Source of the DNA: CAZCVI01 sp964502145 | GTDB lineage: Bacteria > Acidobacteriota > Aminicenantia > UBA2199 | Reading direction: 5' to 3' | NCBI GenBank assembly: GCA_964502145.1 | Contig: CAZCVI010000006.1 | Coordinates: 130,809-194,808, forward strand | DNA: 64,000 nt | Part shown: in pieces, positions 36,301-37,858 of the stretch | Layout of the letters: the number at the start of each line of letters is the position of its first letter | How positions within the stretch are numbered: position 1 is the first letter of the stretch | Notes under the pieces: generated by a model | Database searches by the model: none | What the model saw: the letters and a program-made list of their open reading frames with translations, nothing else | What the model was told of the DNA's origin: nothing | Position numbers and translations under genes: made by a program

Positions 36301-37858
36301 CAGCACCCAGGATAATTTCTTCGATTTAGGTGGTCATTCCCTCAAAGCCACCACCATGGTCGCCAAGATACACAAGCTCTTGCATGTTAAAATCCAATTG
36401 GCTCAGGTATTCAAAAATCAAACCATAAGCGAATTGGCACAATGGATATCTCTAGCCACACGGGAAAAATATCTTACCATTGAACCTGCCGAAACCAAGG
36501 AATATTACCCGCTTTCCTATCACCAAAAACGACTTTGGTTTATCCAGCAATTAACCCCACGTAGTTCTGCCTTTAACATGCCCGGTATCGTCATGTTAAA
36601 TCAGGCCGTTGACCCTAAAGAGATCCAGCATATACTCCAACAACTCATCACTCGCCATGACAGTTTCAGAACCCGTTTTATTTTGGTAAACGATCAACCC
36701 GCCCAGATCGTGCAACCCCAAGCTTCCCTGCCATTAAACGTGATCGACCTATCCCACCTGCCAACCGGGGAAAAAGAGCACCAACTCAATACCATCTATC
36801 ACCAGGAAGTGACCACACCTTTTAATCTGGCCGAAATTCCCCTGTTTCGCGTGCAACTGGTAAAACTGGCTGAATCCCACTATTGTTTTATATTTAATAT
36901 GCATCATATCATCAGTGATGGTTGGTCCATGGAACTACTGAAAAAAGAGTTCCTTCTGTTCCAAACCCAAAACCGAGCGGGCAAAGCCCTTGAACTGCAC
37001 CCCCTACACATCCAATACAAAGATTTTGCCGTATGGGTGAACCAGCAGATCGCCACCCGCGAAATCAAAGAAAAAACCCATGCCTTTTGGAAGAAAAGAC
37101 TGGCCAATGGCGTTCCTACTCTGCACTTGCGAAAGGATCACAGTCCCACCGGCCAAGAACGAAAAGGAGCCATGTTTGTCTCCCGCTTGGCAAACCCACC
37201 CACCCAAAAACTTAAACAAATCGCCCGTGATGCCAATACCACCCTCTTTGTGCTTTTGTTTTCCCTCTATATTTTGTTGTTGCATCGCTTTTCCGATCAA
37301 GAGGAGATTTCCTGCTCAATCGTCAGTGCGGGTCGGGAACATGAGGCCCTATTATCTGTCATCGGTTTTTTTGTCAGTACCGAGTTGTTTACCATCCGGG
37401 TCATTCCTACCGAACCCTTTCAACAATTCCTCGCTCGTGTTAATGAAGAGGTGCTGGCTATCTTAGCCCATCAGGGATATCCCCTTGAACTGGTTTTTGA
37501 AGAATTAAACATGAAGTACCCCGACTTGCCCGTGTGTTTTAATATGATGAACTTCGGCGACAGTCAAAACGAAGCGGCGCAAAACGAACGCGATCCAGAA
37601 CCCCAGGTCCCAGTGACCCAGGAAGTTAAATTTGACCTGGAACCCTATGTCATCGAGCAAAAAAATAGTATTGAAATCCGCTGGTCATATAAAGCTGAAC
37701 TCTTTCAATCCGCCACCATAGAATTTATGGTTTCCAAGTTCCACCAACTGGTGGATTTTTTCACTGCGGCCCCGGATAAGAGTTACCACGATTACCGCGA
37801 CCATCAACCTGCCCATACCTTTGCCCGCCGTATAATCAAAGACCAAGAGGAGAGATAA
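6362..37858 (+). CDS. Giant NRPS, modules 1-8 plus the C domain of module 9, with two embedded radical SAM/B12 domains
   Basis: 10,498 aa, starting at ATG 6362; only a distant GAGG (6343-6346) serves as a Shine-Dalgarno. Domain order: C1-A1-[A relic with rSAM-B12]-PCP1; C2-A2[rSAM-B12 inserted]-PCP2; C3-A3-PCP3; C4-A4-PCP4; C5-A5-PCP5-E5; C6-A6-PCP6; C7-A7-PCP7; C8-A8-PCP8; C9. C-domain HHxxxDG first His: residues 145, 1832, 3425, 4470, 5505, 7009, 8040, 9102, 10181; E5 His 6537. Phosphopantetheine Ser: 1639, 3242, 4294, 5332, 6357 (GGDS), 7860, 8892 (GGDS), 9993. A-domain TSGS/TTG motifs begin at residues 613, 2849, 3903, 4938, 5965, 7469, 8501, 9594. The protein ends right after C9, and the partner gene begins with the matching A domain 2 nt later, so the two subunits must meet inside module 9. 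There is no thioesterase here; release is on the second protein. Each module is described in its own entry. Confidence 0.97.
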   Translation: MKQLERKNIADILMLTPTQEGMLFHYQKEPESSQYYEQLNLEITGQIDFELFKKAWQTVVNTNEMLRTVFRWEKLEKPTQVILKEYPPKITLYDLSMENPATKHTLLQEIKDKERHNRFDLQEVPFRIVLCKLTEKNNEMLICNHHILYDGWSNGILLKEFFGVYHELSLGKKPILPRKTEFKEFIHWLQHQEIEKQAQFWQEYLAGSDRAAELPIKKWQTGTLKGVATHSLVLHRDMKEQLETEVKNNRVTLAAVFYTAWGILLQKYSGNEDVSFGTTVSGRPAQIKGIENMVGLCINTIPLRVQTVGEEKLGAVVAKIDKELRAREAFENSALVDIRKWSGLESWESLFDTIVVLNNYPLDNGLLPEASRLRIGSYTMSEMTHYDLTVGIMLENDITIHFLFKQECFEKEAITSLAEHFERLIHHIIDNATQNVGQIEIISQAEKHRILYEFNTTTGEYGDYKSIYGMFNEQVEKTRDQIALVSFAHHFLTYHGLKERADNLGSVLQQKGVGPNTIVGLMVERSVEMMVGIWGIIKAGGAYLPIDPDYPPERVRFMLEDSQTPFLVTGARFTGASVFHGEVIDIEQSCAFRDKKETAIGEDQLDLLYMIYTSGSTGKPKGVMVPKRGFVNLHQWYIDEFAINQDDNNLLIAPISFDLSQKNLFSPFLTGGRLTLSAPGIPDYGELTQLIEQEQVTMINCAPSVFYPLIELSDQNDFSALVSLRVIVLGGEPIRLEKLQRWVMSEAYFCEIINTYGPTECTDIATFFRIPNDTVLHPTIIPIGKPIPHVCVYILDKTQQVVPIGIPGELYIGGIGLSKGYYNNDSLTKAKFIATPHLPEKKVYCTGDLTRWLGDGNIEFLGRIDQQVKIRGFRIELGEIESVLVRHEAIKEAVVYARQSETGENYLCAYVVLHDGHPVAVSVWRAYLAQQLPDYMIPAYFMPMGRIPLTPSGKIDYRHLPVPKTYDTNKRLTAAEKQQLLAESGASLFLTMEKALRFLPDTLLHGLEVPSVVPQVTAKRPQITDFDSLPHPNRTLIDYRKYHRNIGMAPAKYTVNIQATRGCPYLCAYCHKIWPKTHVMRSAENIFAELSACYQAGVKRFVFIDDVFNLNKKNSARLFETIIQHYDDVQLFFPNGLRGDILTPDFIDLMIAAGTINIDLALETASPRLQKLINKQLNLDKFIANVHYITKKYPQVVLEMEMMIGFPTETEAEALQTLELLKSFKWVHFPNVNILKIYPNTDMAQLAMAHGVSRRLIEASTNLAFHELPETLPFAKDFVREYQARFANEYFLAKERLLHVLKQQAKSFTAEELVQKYDSYLPVDIRSFDDILTCAEITPEELGPMQFISGERMAAPDFNEKIKVFFPSQPSLVNAFKVLLLDLSQSFRSESCHTLYDLGSEPLGLMALASYLQQQLGEQVEVKVLKSRIDFDTFAQLQEQVLLFKPHLIGLRTLTLYKDFFHRTVSLIKQWGIDAPIIAGGPYATSDYKQMLQDQLIAVAVLGEGELTFLHLVKEMMVFNNNWPTDEILATIPGLAYIRQAEKVWLLAQQCEILNLEQITPEIFSALLLDGSSATDILTYMTGDPNGAFPRLPGIGKSETSLTKHTDMEAALVKIWAAVLEKEGSLDIDDNFFHLGGHSLKATSLVSRIHKTLNVKIPLSEIFKRPTIRGLAEYLGNAEGVRFQGIAAVEEKEYYGVSSAQKRLYILSLMEANSLNYNMHDVFHLEGELDLARLEKSLTQLIARHECLRTSFLFIHDVPVQKIALASAVDFAIEYYDLCALNLVDNDPMKHSAVEQLNRAFLRSFDLSKAPLFRVGVIKIAGNRHILMAGMHHIISDGISVNIFINDFSALYHGQYLPPMRIQYKDYSQWQTQNKERGDNKKQREYWLAEFAGEIPGLPLPYDFPRPVVQSFAGEKYYFTLPTPLYMALKNRLQKEDVTLFMFLIASYYVLLWRLSGATEIVVGTPTAGRRHADLEAIMGMFVNTLALRTNLEKERYFNAFLQHVKQKTLAAFENQDYQFDDLVEELLPNRDLGRNPLFDMMFILQNMNTAGIKIAGLKITPLPFETFIAPFDLYLMAEEQQETLCFTVGYCTKLFKADTMHRFFGYYQQILATVVTFPEVALADIDMLSSAEKEQVLFAFNHTEKPYRQDLTIQHWFEQQVERTPDALAVLGEGSLRYGALNNKANQLAFLLRQKGVQPDTIVAVLMSRSVDMIVAILAILKAGGAYLPINPEYPEERVLAILADSGSVFLLTDKNTALPFSVSRLSGVTGAVLLPVVTSKRQQIADFDGLPHPDRTLVDYRKYHHYIGIAPAKYTVNIQATRGCPYQCAYCHKIWPKTHVMRSAENIFSEINACYQAGVKRFVFIDDVFNLNKKNSSRLFETIIAHYSDVQLFFPNGLRGDILTPDFIDLMIAAGTVNIDLALETASPRLQKLINKQLNLEKFAENVHYITTKYPHVVLEMEMMIGFPTETEAEAMLTLELLKSFKWVHFPNLNILKIYPNTDMAKLAMANGVSRQLIESSTNLAFHELPETLPFAKDFVREYQARFTIEYFFSKERLLHVLKQQVKSFTADELVQKYDSYLPVDIKSFADILQFADITSAELGPIHFIPEAQMAAPDFNEKIKTFYPSLPSVTGAFRVLLLDLSQSFRSESGHTLYDVGAEPLGLMYLATYLKQQLGPNVAVKVLKSRIDFDSDAELQEQVILFNPQLIGLRTLSMYKDFFHRTVALLKQWGITAPIIAGGPYATSDYKQMLDDHLIALAVLGEGEITTLQLVQAMMAQQNTWPDDTILETIPGLAYIRQSDKVQTRLAQREIFWVDTILATMAHDPAINPVHVNRPEDLLYLISTSGSTGKPKSVMVEHHTLVNLMEFQFQQTHISFSSVLQFAAIGFDVSIQEIFSALLSGGTLFLPDNEMKSDVPRLLQFIQQHQIRVLFLPPAFLNFVFSDPEYIASFPDCVLHIIAAGEQLVVNEALQKFLKERGVYLHNHYGPSESHVVTTLTIDPTGEIPYLPGIGAPIANTRIYILDKHDHVLPIGVSGELMIGGVPVGRGYLSNVALTAEKFVVNPFVPGDRLYRTGDMARWLNDGNIQFLGRLDFQIKIRGFRIEPGEIENQLKKHPDIQDAIVLALADKKDELFLVAYYVLFPNRPVPLLQAFLANLLPDYMVPAHFISLPSFPMTPSGKVNRRALPAPENNAGTEYVAPRNTIEKKLADIWGTVLGKDLVQELVGIDDNFFQMGGHSLKATALTARLAKEFHVKMPLVEIFKKPTIRALAESLGDHVKEAFQCIEPIESKEYYPLTSAQRRLYFLYQLESVSFAYNMPAIMQFNGQLDKNRVEKTLKNLIQRHESLRTSFVMIGEETVQRIHPEFEFAIADYTPLDNASLSPAHIITEFVRPFDLSQPPLLRVGLVKQAEAQFLLVVDLHHIIADGTSIGIIIKEFMALYSGAELPVLPIQYKDFAAWQNDKKNRDLLVTQEKYWLAQFAEDIPVLNLRGDYSRPLVQSFAGDRLTFALTLAQTRALKALALDQDVTLYMVLLAICTIWLAKLTGDEDIIIGTPIAARRHEQLQSIVGMFVNTLPLRNYPVATKNVADFLKEIKSRTVDSFQNQDYPFEDLVDRVFIKRETSRNPLFDVMFAFQNMEISEITIPGLQVTPLAHENKTAKFDLNLDGREKDEQLVFELEYCTKLFTADTVRAFSRYLKNIITAVLANPKQKIAAIQILNPAEKEQILAISNGVNEPLNLHETIHAWFEKIALENKDKTALVFGNAFLTYQQLHHSTSCLAKLLRSYGVGKDHIVGLMVERSFELVIGMLAIMKAGGAYLPIDPKLPPQRKQFMLTDSHMSVLLTNFEIDPDTATYIGNIPKLDIRDESIYRSYNESTTGCADFLPNLNTGSDLVYVIFTSGSTGKPKGVMVEHTNMVNLILFHHKYTNIDCTKVLQFSTISFDASIHEITSALLAAGQLYLIPEETRNNIPELFLFIAKNKLKTVFLPMTFLRAIFNQEEYVHTFPRSITHIQTAGEQVVIESPFMNYLKTNGIYLHNHYGPSETHVITTLTINPWEDIPEFPTIGKPIMNTTIYIVDKANFIQPIGLAGELVVGGLQVGRGYLGREDETRKKFVDHVFPTPGFFYRTGDLARWLPDGNIEFFGRLDHQVKIRGIRVEPGEIESHLKRISFVKDAVVVVKQETQGDNYLCAYVVLDSVDHVSKLAGMLAVTLPLYMVPAYFVPLERIPQTPSGKVDRQSLPEPKSGTGEDYTAPRNRIENLLVTIWSETLGIAVEKISRDASFFQLGGHSLKAIILISKIHKEFNANIPLMEIFKKPTIRGLAELISSTVKEKFVAVEPVETKEYYPLSSAQQRLYFLYRLEPLSVAYNMPAVMEFMGSVDKNRVAKTFKELIQRHESLRTSFTMIGEAPVQRIHPELELTIEDFSHTQPMLKEFVRPFDLSQAPLLRVRLVLPDTEKFWLLVDMHHIISDGISIDVLLQNFALLYAGQPLPALRLQYKDYAAWQNREKESETLRKQSAYWQAEFTGEIPILELPTDYARPALLSYDGSCVNFNLNRETTAKLKVLATETGTTLFMLLLSLYTIFLAKISNQEDIIVGTPIAGRRHADLEHIIGMFVNTLVLRNYPAGQKPFSDFLNEVRERTLKAFENEDYPYEDLVAKLSLMRDASRNPLFDTMFMFQNTNTSANEIPDIKLLPYPQEIKAAKFDLSFTAFEIEEQFEFIIEYSTTLFNSDTIQRFSTYFTTIVSAIMEDKNAPLSSIQIISSQERKQILYDFNTTAVPYPANKTIHQLFLDQSQRTPDHIALIVETNGSCSFTYAELNKKSTQLAQVLIEKGVVPDTIVAIMVNPSIEMIIGILGILKSGAAYLPIAPDYPEDRKQFILSDSAATILLTPQFIQAATPITPILPVTHVTPIIPTIPITPITPTNLAYIIYTSGSTGNPKGVMVEHRNIFNTLYWRMHDYQFQSHHRAIQLFSFAFDGFLTAFFTPILSGVSVVLVNSAEIKDIFRIKEMIVSFGITHLLSVPALYQALLEICTPNQLSSLKVVTLAGDALHSDLVEKSKQILPFIEVINEYGPTECTVLASIYRNVQPAPIISIGKPIANTQIYIIDPHQNVLPIGLPGQLVISGLGLTRGYLNRPELTQDKFSSLSLSSTSCTNIYKTGDLARWLADGNVQYLGRLDDQVKIRGFRIELGEIENQLLTHPQIKEAILMAYTSNRSDKYLCAYIVLKETETEPLDSLLLREYLSLRLPEYMIPAYFVPLDQLPLTPSGKVNRRALPVPEINMQSGVVPPRTIIEIKLLEIWSAILGIAKEKMSIHDNFFALGGHSLKATTLISRIHKELAIKIDLAQVFKNSTIAYLAKIIEKSVATIYQHIETVEKRDYYPLSSAQRRLYFLQIMDPTSTAYNMPQVMKLQGQMQREKLAHTFDQLVQRHESFRTSFLLKDSQPVQIIHDTCEFKIDSSFADVNSFIRPFELSQSPLLRVSLVEISQAQFLLIVDMHHIISDGTSIAILAKEFMALYEDQELSPLKLHYKDFALWETQHHQEIAQQELFWLNEFAEEVPLLELPVDYVRPPVKEFVGSTLSFTLDTPTTQSLNTFALQQGVTLYMVLLAVYNIFLAKICNQEVIIVGAPTAGRAHADLEHVIGMFINTLVLKNHPAPETPFHLFLNAVKEKTIHVFANQDYPYDELVEKIIKNRETSRNPLFDTMFVLQNQEIPTIENPTLKLEPYPYQSLTSKFDLTLICMEINHTISCTLEYSTRLFKAETIQNFSHYFQRIISAILQAPEQKISALEIISPAEKHQILCDFNNTDANYPKDKTIPQLFTEQSARTPDHIALIGQKNSGCQLTYSQLNLKSTQLAQILIEKGVVPDTIVAIMVNPTIEMIIGILGILKSGAAYLPIAPDYPEDRKQFILSDSAARILLTQQFIQAATPIIPILPVTHVTPIPPITPTNLAYIIYTSGSTGTPKGVAVEHSQLVNFIYHMAHQYQNITSDDHCLSLTNIMFDVSLWEFFLPLSFGARLVIMSDQKKFDIFALAHTILKEQITLIYLPPALLKPMHDQLKNHSGRLPLKKMLVGVEPIVDNILESYVRLVPGIIIINGYGPTETTICASSYHYTSHPPTGEIVPIGSPLANNRIILLDSTHHLVPPGIAGEICISGAGVARGYLNNPQLTMEKFSPSPYFNQQPMYHTGDIARLLPDGNLRFIGRRDFQLKIRGYRIELGDIENQLLKHPQITHAVVLAKAEQNGDKNLVAYFVSKRDVSHIEWHDYLLKILPDYMIPALFIRLETMPLTPSGKINRHALPEPEFKPISNHFLPPRNDIEKRLIEVWESVLGKTNLSITDNFFHIGGDSIKSIQILSRMNRAGYKVEMKDIFSYPVITELAPHVKKLQRVPNQATITGSIPLTPIQKSFFAAPTTDCHHFNQAVMFYSPTRFHKETMQNVFHKIQEFHDALRMTYQIDSLSHEVQQINLGLDYPLSFEEYDFTHLINNSEALHEKINTMQCSINLEKGPLMKLGLFHLTDGDRLLIVIHHLVIDGISWRILFEDIQTLYTQITNGQTPVLPQKTDSFKLWSEQLQSYAHSKALLQEKSYWTQLDNQIVPSIKKDFDIVGNAIKESHNISFKLAETETELLLNKVNQCYTTEINDILLTALGLAIKKTFGTSRVLIALEGHGRESISGDIDISRTVGWFTTVYPVLLDVSYADQTGRQIKEIKETLRNIPNKGIGYGLLKYLTATPPAPTFQAKPQLVFNYLGQMDTDVNHLTLFQIAKESTGNPIDLNYQREYELEINGLISNNQLAITMSYNKNHFKTETISTFSQHFHTELQHIIAFCVTQDTIEPTPSDFTYTQLTIESLQQVLEIFPAVEDIYTLSPMQEGMVFHALLDQSSHSYFEQTAFRLEGHLDIPMVEKSLNELVKRHDILRTAFIHNYSPRPLQVVLKDRPIAFYYQDICFIPNLQEKENFIREFKQKDKKTSFDLSQDPLVRASILQLDPTTYEFIWSFHHVLMDGWCIGIINSEFFQIYSAFTQNKPYQLPPVKPYRTYIQWLEKQDQDLSAQYWDHYLDSFEEPTHILKTQPKNLQPQPGYLNKKVSFQLDPQQTQQLNKFAARCNVTLNTLAQTLWGILLGKYTSTEDVVFGAVVSGRPFELEGVESMVGLFINAIPIRIRFQQQMTFHTLIQIMQAELLSNETYSYYPLADIQSRTPLKQKLIDHLYVFENFPIAQQIEGDEYSFTVTHVDVFEQTNYNFNLALSETTQLNITFQYNGLVVNTDYVNQVARHFALAFAQVLQNEELAIADITLLSPEEKHRLLVEFNHTTTLYPTTKTIHQMFEEQSQRTPDVIALFGHKNGVCQLTYHALNIKSTQLAHILIEKGVVPDTIVAIMANRTIEMIIGILGILKAGAAYLPIDPDYPEDRKQFILSDSATSLLLTQQFIQEAIPITPILPRIPIPPITPTTLAYIIYTSGSTGTPKGVMVEHRNIFNTIYWRMLEYQYRINDRSLQLFSISFDVFLTSFFTPIVSGASVFLASKEEIKDVTRIKDIIATIGITHFIYVPSLYQALLETSAAKELSSLKIVTLGGESFQADLIEKSKQLYPLLELINEYGPTECTVLSTIYRNIQPTSIISIGKPIANTRIYIMDSQDNLLPIGLAGQLVISGHGLARGYMNRPELTRDKFSTLSTSSTTIYKTGDLARWFTDGNLEFLGRLDDQVKIRGFRIELGEIQNHLLTHPQIKEAILIARESNSSDKSLCAYIVLKAEEKDPVDSLQLRQYLSDRLPDYMIPAYFVPLDHMPLTPNGKINRKALPKPEVKTVGSYVPPRNKIELKLREIWSAILGIKKETIGMHDNFFDLGGHSLKATTMMVRIHKELATQIVLAQIFKTPTIAGLAQWLASATPSGYTSIEVSEEKEYYPLSSAQKRLFILHQLEPSSTSYNIPQIMKLSGLIQPQRLSHCFTLLIQQHESLRTTFLLKDGIPMQRIHATLPFTLEYTGITPRTNAQIIREFIRPFQLSQAPLCRVQLVQLDTDEALLLIDMHHIIADGLSVGVLIRQFMALYQDQPLPDSRIQYKDYALWESHRRQEIAQQESYWLQQFSESIPVLALPYDYPRPRVKHFDGDVLLFSLDAKTTRALQVLAQQQGTTLFMVLLALYHVLLSRMGHQGTIVVGTPTAGRPHADLEEIVGTFINTLALKNELQPEHTFLQFLSLVRDNTLAAFANQEYQYEELVDRVVQFRDASRNPLFDTMFVLQNQDVQAMDIPVLKLEPLVYQQTTAKFDLTLICAQEADQISCTLEYSTTLFKAETILRFTHYFTTIISSLLANPAQKIYGFEMISPAEKEQLLFHFNNNTTTPYPTTLTIPQLFSAQAHRTPDNIAIIGTTTRECQLTYAQLNQKSTQLANILITQGVIPDTIVALTSERSIEMIIGILGILKAGGAYLPIDPDYPEDRKQFMLTDSAAHILLTKQFIQESTPIIPILPIIPITPIIPITPANLAYVIYTSGTTGQPKGVLITHTNVVRLFFNERFQFDFNARDIWTLFHSYAFDFSVWEIFGALLYGGRLMIIPRQMTIDTPRFLHTIKKHHVTVLNQTPSAFYNFSNETLLQQSPHLTLRYIIFGGEALNPARLNQWYKSYPHTRLVNMFGITETTVHVTYKEITATEIHSGTSNIGSPIPTLSVYILNSAQQLVPRGAAGELCVGGAGVARGYLNRPQLTHQRFVPNPYKTGDCLYKSGDLARFLENGDMEYLGRIDQQVQLHGFRIELGEIETRVLQHESITDAVVLTIGDENDLSLCAYVVSAIPDTLNIPVLKAHLALYLPEYMIPAYFVPLERIPLTANRKVDKKALPIPQVNLHHYVPPTTPLEEQLTQLWASALKLDQVGITDNYFDIGGDSIKAIRLVSLINTRLKTALGIVDLYTHNTVQELAQKMTLQPVVLDNTDEAHLLSTMAALKESILKTLPSNHNIADIYPMTDIEKGIVFYYLKHIGTGLYHDQFIVPLAFRDFDFQRMEKTLTLLMQKHSILRTSFNIEDFEEHVHLVYQHLPLPVQYHDLSTMNHPQQETFIKESALTDRLTPFNALIPPLWRMTFFRLGKDNLMVMFVFHHAILDGWSTASLVTEVNNLYLKLASEPTFQPEPLSADYKDAVISELLEKQRGHTITYWQEELADYHRLHFSETVKSDVTTQNMISINRDLGSETLEQVRTVAKTHDTSLKNLLFAAYVYVMAILSNEEDIVVGNVSNNRPVTPDGDKILGCFLNTVPVRLTIPQNTSWAEYIHIVEGKMKTLRHYERMPLFEIARVIGEKNKDKNPFFDTLFNFLDFHVLKQVEVSHLHVATATDYTFNIPRSEDTNTLFDFEVNITGGHLLLMPKYRPMVLHLTTVARSCSYFERILQMFIHHPDALLSKNAILPDEEKQQLLYDFNQTATPYASHKTIHQLFEEQVEQSPENVAVIDVDGITEWTYSQLNQRANTLAFHLRQHGQTPGGLVAVMMDRSIYAVLAVMGILKAGGAYVPLEPYLPDERLRKILESLSMQTIITNQAQLQKVTRLAKTLPTLSHILSLDAIEPAEHALFSPPEPINNLPPISCSQDIAYIIFTSGSTGTPKGVVETHRPVINVIEWVNRTFHVSYPDRLLFVASLGFDLSVYDIFGILASGACLRVVAAETIKNPSTLLKIIITEGITFWDSAPAALQQIVPFFHETVAYSQPSRLRLVFLSGDWIPVTMPDLLRDTFAGVQVISLGGATEATIWSNYYPIGEVDPSWPSIPYGKPIQNAAYYILDPHLQLCPLRVPGDLYIGGQCLAREYIHDPEFSASKFFPNPYVPGETIYRTGDMARWFEDGNMQFLGRKDHQVKIRGYRVELGEIESILLNHPAIADGVVLDRRDESGSTYLCAYVVPKPATNTPTKDALKTYLANELPEYMIPALFITIPQIPMTPNGKLDRKALPEPEFHSDLTLYTPPHNAIEKHLQEIWSILLGIPAEKISTQDNFFDLGGHSLKATTMVAKIHKLLHVKIQLAQVFKNQTISELAQWISLATREKYLTIEPAETKEYYPLSYHQKRLWFIQQLTPRSSAFNMPGIVMLNQAVDPKEIQHILQQLITRHDSFRTRFILVNDQPAQIVQPQASLPLNVIDLSHLPTGEKEHQLNTIYHQEVTTPFNLAEIPLFRVQLVKLAESHYCFIFNMHHIISDGWSMELLKKEFLLFQTQNRAGKALELHPLHIQYKDFAVWVNQQIATREIKEKTHAFWKKRLANGVPTLHLRKDHSPTGQERKGAMFVSRLANPPTQKLKQIARDANTTLFVLLFSLYILLLHRFSDQEEISCSIVSAGREHEALLSVIGFFVSTELFTIRVIPTEPFQQFLARVNEEVLAILAHQGYPLELVFEELNMKYPDLPVCFNMMNFGDSQNEAAQNERDPEPQVPVTQEVKFDLEPYVIEQKNSIEIRWSYKAELFQSATIEFMVSKFHQLVDFFTAAPDKSYHDYRDHQPAHTFARRIIKDQEER
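9270..11160 (+). other. Relic of a second A domain in module 1, interrupted by rSAM-B12
   Basis: The rSAM-B12 unit of module 1 is bounded by short stretches that read like pieces of an A domain. Before it, LLAESGASLFLT (about 9296-9331) corresponds to the post-a2 segment of other A domains (ILADSGSVFLLT in A2, MLTDSAATLLLT elsewhere). After it, EIFSALL (about 11045-11065) is identical to the A4-region EIFSALL of A2, and GDPNG..PRLPGIGK corresponds to DPTGEIPYLPGIGAP of A2. The a3 motif, specificity core and a7-a10 are missing. Inference: an rSAM-interrupted A domain was duplicated here and then largely deleted while its insert was kept. Confidence 0.6.
9395..11000 (+). other. Embedded radical SAM + B12-binding-like domain (copy 1)
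   Basis: Residues about 1012-1547. Radical SAM cluster motif C1063-x3-C1067-x2-C1070 in RGCPYLCAYC, preceded by the linker DFDSLPHPNRTLIDY typical of B12-radical SAM proteins and followed by FIDDVFNLN, NGLRGD and GFPTET strands of the partial TIM barrel. From about residue 1375 comes a Rossmann-like segment (KVLLLDLSQSF, GLMALASYL, LIGLRTLT, PIIAGGPYAT, VLGEGE, IPGLAYIRQ) that looks like a cobalamin-binding domain without the DxHxxG histidine. In family terms it is closest to class B radical SAM enzymes, which often methylate unreactive carbons. The order here is rSAM first, B12-like second. About 85-90 percent identical in protein to copy 2 by eye. Confidence 0.85.
11400..16215 (+). other. 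NRPS module 2: C-A[rSAM-B12]-PCP, Pro-type code
   Basis: C2 HHIISDG at residue 1832. A2 starts normally (a1, then a2 LKAGGAYLPINPEYPEERV near residue 2222), is broken by about 530 residues of rSAM-B12, and resumes with EDLLYLISTSGSTGKPKS (residue 2849 onward) through a10 (PSGKVNRRALP). The code read by eye is D-V-Q-F-I-A-H-V-V-K, and the HNHYGPSESHVVTTLT context is typical of proline-activating domains (DVQLIAHVVK). The a3 loop has KPKS instead of KPKG. PCP2 Ser is S3242. All catalytic parts are present, so a functional, interrupted Pro A domain is plausible. Confidence 0.88.
13182..14785 (+). other. Embedded radical SAM + B12-binding-like domain (copy 2), inside A2
   Basis: Residues about 2274-2808, located exactly between A-domain motifs a2 and a3. 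Cluster cysteines C2326-x3-C2330-x2-C2333 in RGCPYQCAYC; B12-like segment from about residue 2639 (RVLLLDLSQSF ... PIIAGGPYAT ... LAVLGEGE ... IPGLAYIRQ). Borders coincide with copy 1: both begin near VTxKRxQIxDFD and end near IPGLAYIRQ. Protein sequence is strongly conserved between the copies while third codon positions differ often, suggesting both are under selection. The likely role is on-line modification of the activated or carrier-bound residue (Pro by code), for example C-methylation; this is inference. Confidence 0.88.
16216..19370 (+). other. NRPS module 3: C-A-PCP, Pro-clade-like A domain
   Basis: C3 HHIIADG at residue 3425; A3 TSGSTG at 3903; PCP3 S4294 in GGHS. The code by eye is D-A-H-F-Q-A-H-V-I-K. 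The H322/V330 pattern and HNHYGPSETHV context match the Pro clade of A2, but positions 236, 239 and 299 differ, so the substrate could be a Pro analogue or something else. No insert in the a2-a3 loop. Confidence 0.85.
19371..22480 (+). other. NRPS module 4: C-A-PCP, Tyr-like code
   Basis: C4 HHIISDG at residue 4470; A4 TSGSTG at 4938; PCP4 S5332. The code by eye is D-G-T-S-T-A-E-V-L-K, close to the Tyr code DGTITAEVAK but different at 278 and 331. The a2-a3 loop carries a Thr-Pro-Ile repeat (21071-21151). Confidence 0.85.
21071..21151 (+). repeat. In-frame 9-bp repeat (Thr-Pro-Ile) in A4
   Basis: Nine 9-bp units of the ACTCCCATN type encode a TPI/TPILPVTHV-like stretch in the loop just before TNLAYIIYTSGSTG. 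The length is a multiple of 9. Confidence 0.85.
24170..24232 (+). repeat. In-frame 9-bp repeat (Thr-Pro-Ile) in A5
   Basis: Seven units, at the same loop position as in A4; includes the variant unit ACTCACGTA also present in A4, A10 and A12. Confidence 0.85.
25560..26900 (+). other. Epimerization (E) domain of module 5
   Basis: Residues about 6400-6846. Diagnostic motifs in order: HHLVIDGISWRIL (H6537), EGHGRE, RTVGWFTTVYP, NKGIGYGLLKYL and FNYLGQ. These distinguish E from C domains. The following C6 begins with SPMQEGMVFH, the DCL form expected after an epimerase. Confidence 0.93.
26900..30060 (+). other. NRPS module 6: DCL-type C-A-PCP
   Basis: C6 HHVLMDGW at residue 7009; A6 TSGSTG at 7469; PCP6 S7860. 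The code by eye is D-V-T-Y-T-G-E-V-L-K, related to the A4/A11 lineage but changed at 236, 278 and 301; substrate unassigned. Thr-Pro-Ile repeat in the a2-a3 loop (28691-28744). Confidence 0.85.
28691..28744 (+). repeat. In-frame 9-bp repeat in A6
   Basis: Six units of the ATTCCCATC/ACTCCCATA type, encoding IPITPILPRIPIPPITPT. Confidence 0.85.
30061..33170 (+). other. NRPS module 7: C-A-PCP, Thr
   Basis: C7 HHIIADG at residue 8040; A7 TSGTTG at 8501; PCP7 S8892. The code by eye is D-F-W-N-I-G-M-V-H-K, exactly the known Thr code. PCP7 has GGDS, usually paired with an E domain, but none follows. Thr-Pro-Ile repeat in the a2-a3 loop (31778-31840). Confidence 0.9.
31778..31840 (+). repeat. In-frame 9-bp repeat in A7
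   Basis: Seven units, mostly ATTCCCATA, so the peptide is richer in Ile-Pro-Ile than Thr-Pro-Ile. Confidence 0.85.
33171..36440 (+). other. NRPS module 8: C-A-PCP, Cys-like code
   Basis: C8 opens with DIYPMTDIEKGIVFYY and has HHAILDGW at residue 9102, a different subtype from the LCL domains. A8 TSGSTG at 9594; PCP8 S9993. The code by eye is D-L-Y-D-F-S-L-I-W-K, closest to the Cys code DLYNLSLIWK; the LGGATEATIW context also fits the Cys/Gly clade. There is no heterocyclization domain, so the residue would remain a thiol or be modified elsewhere. Confidence 0.85.
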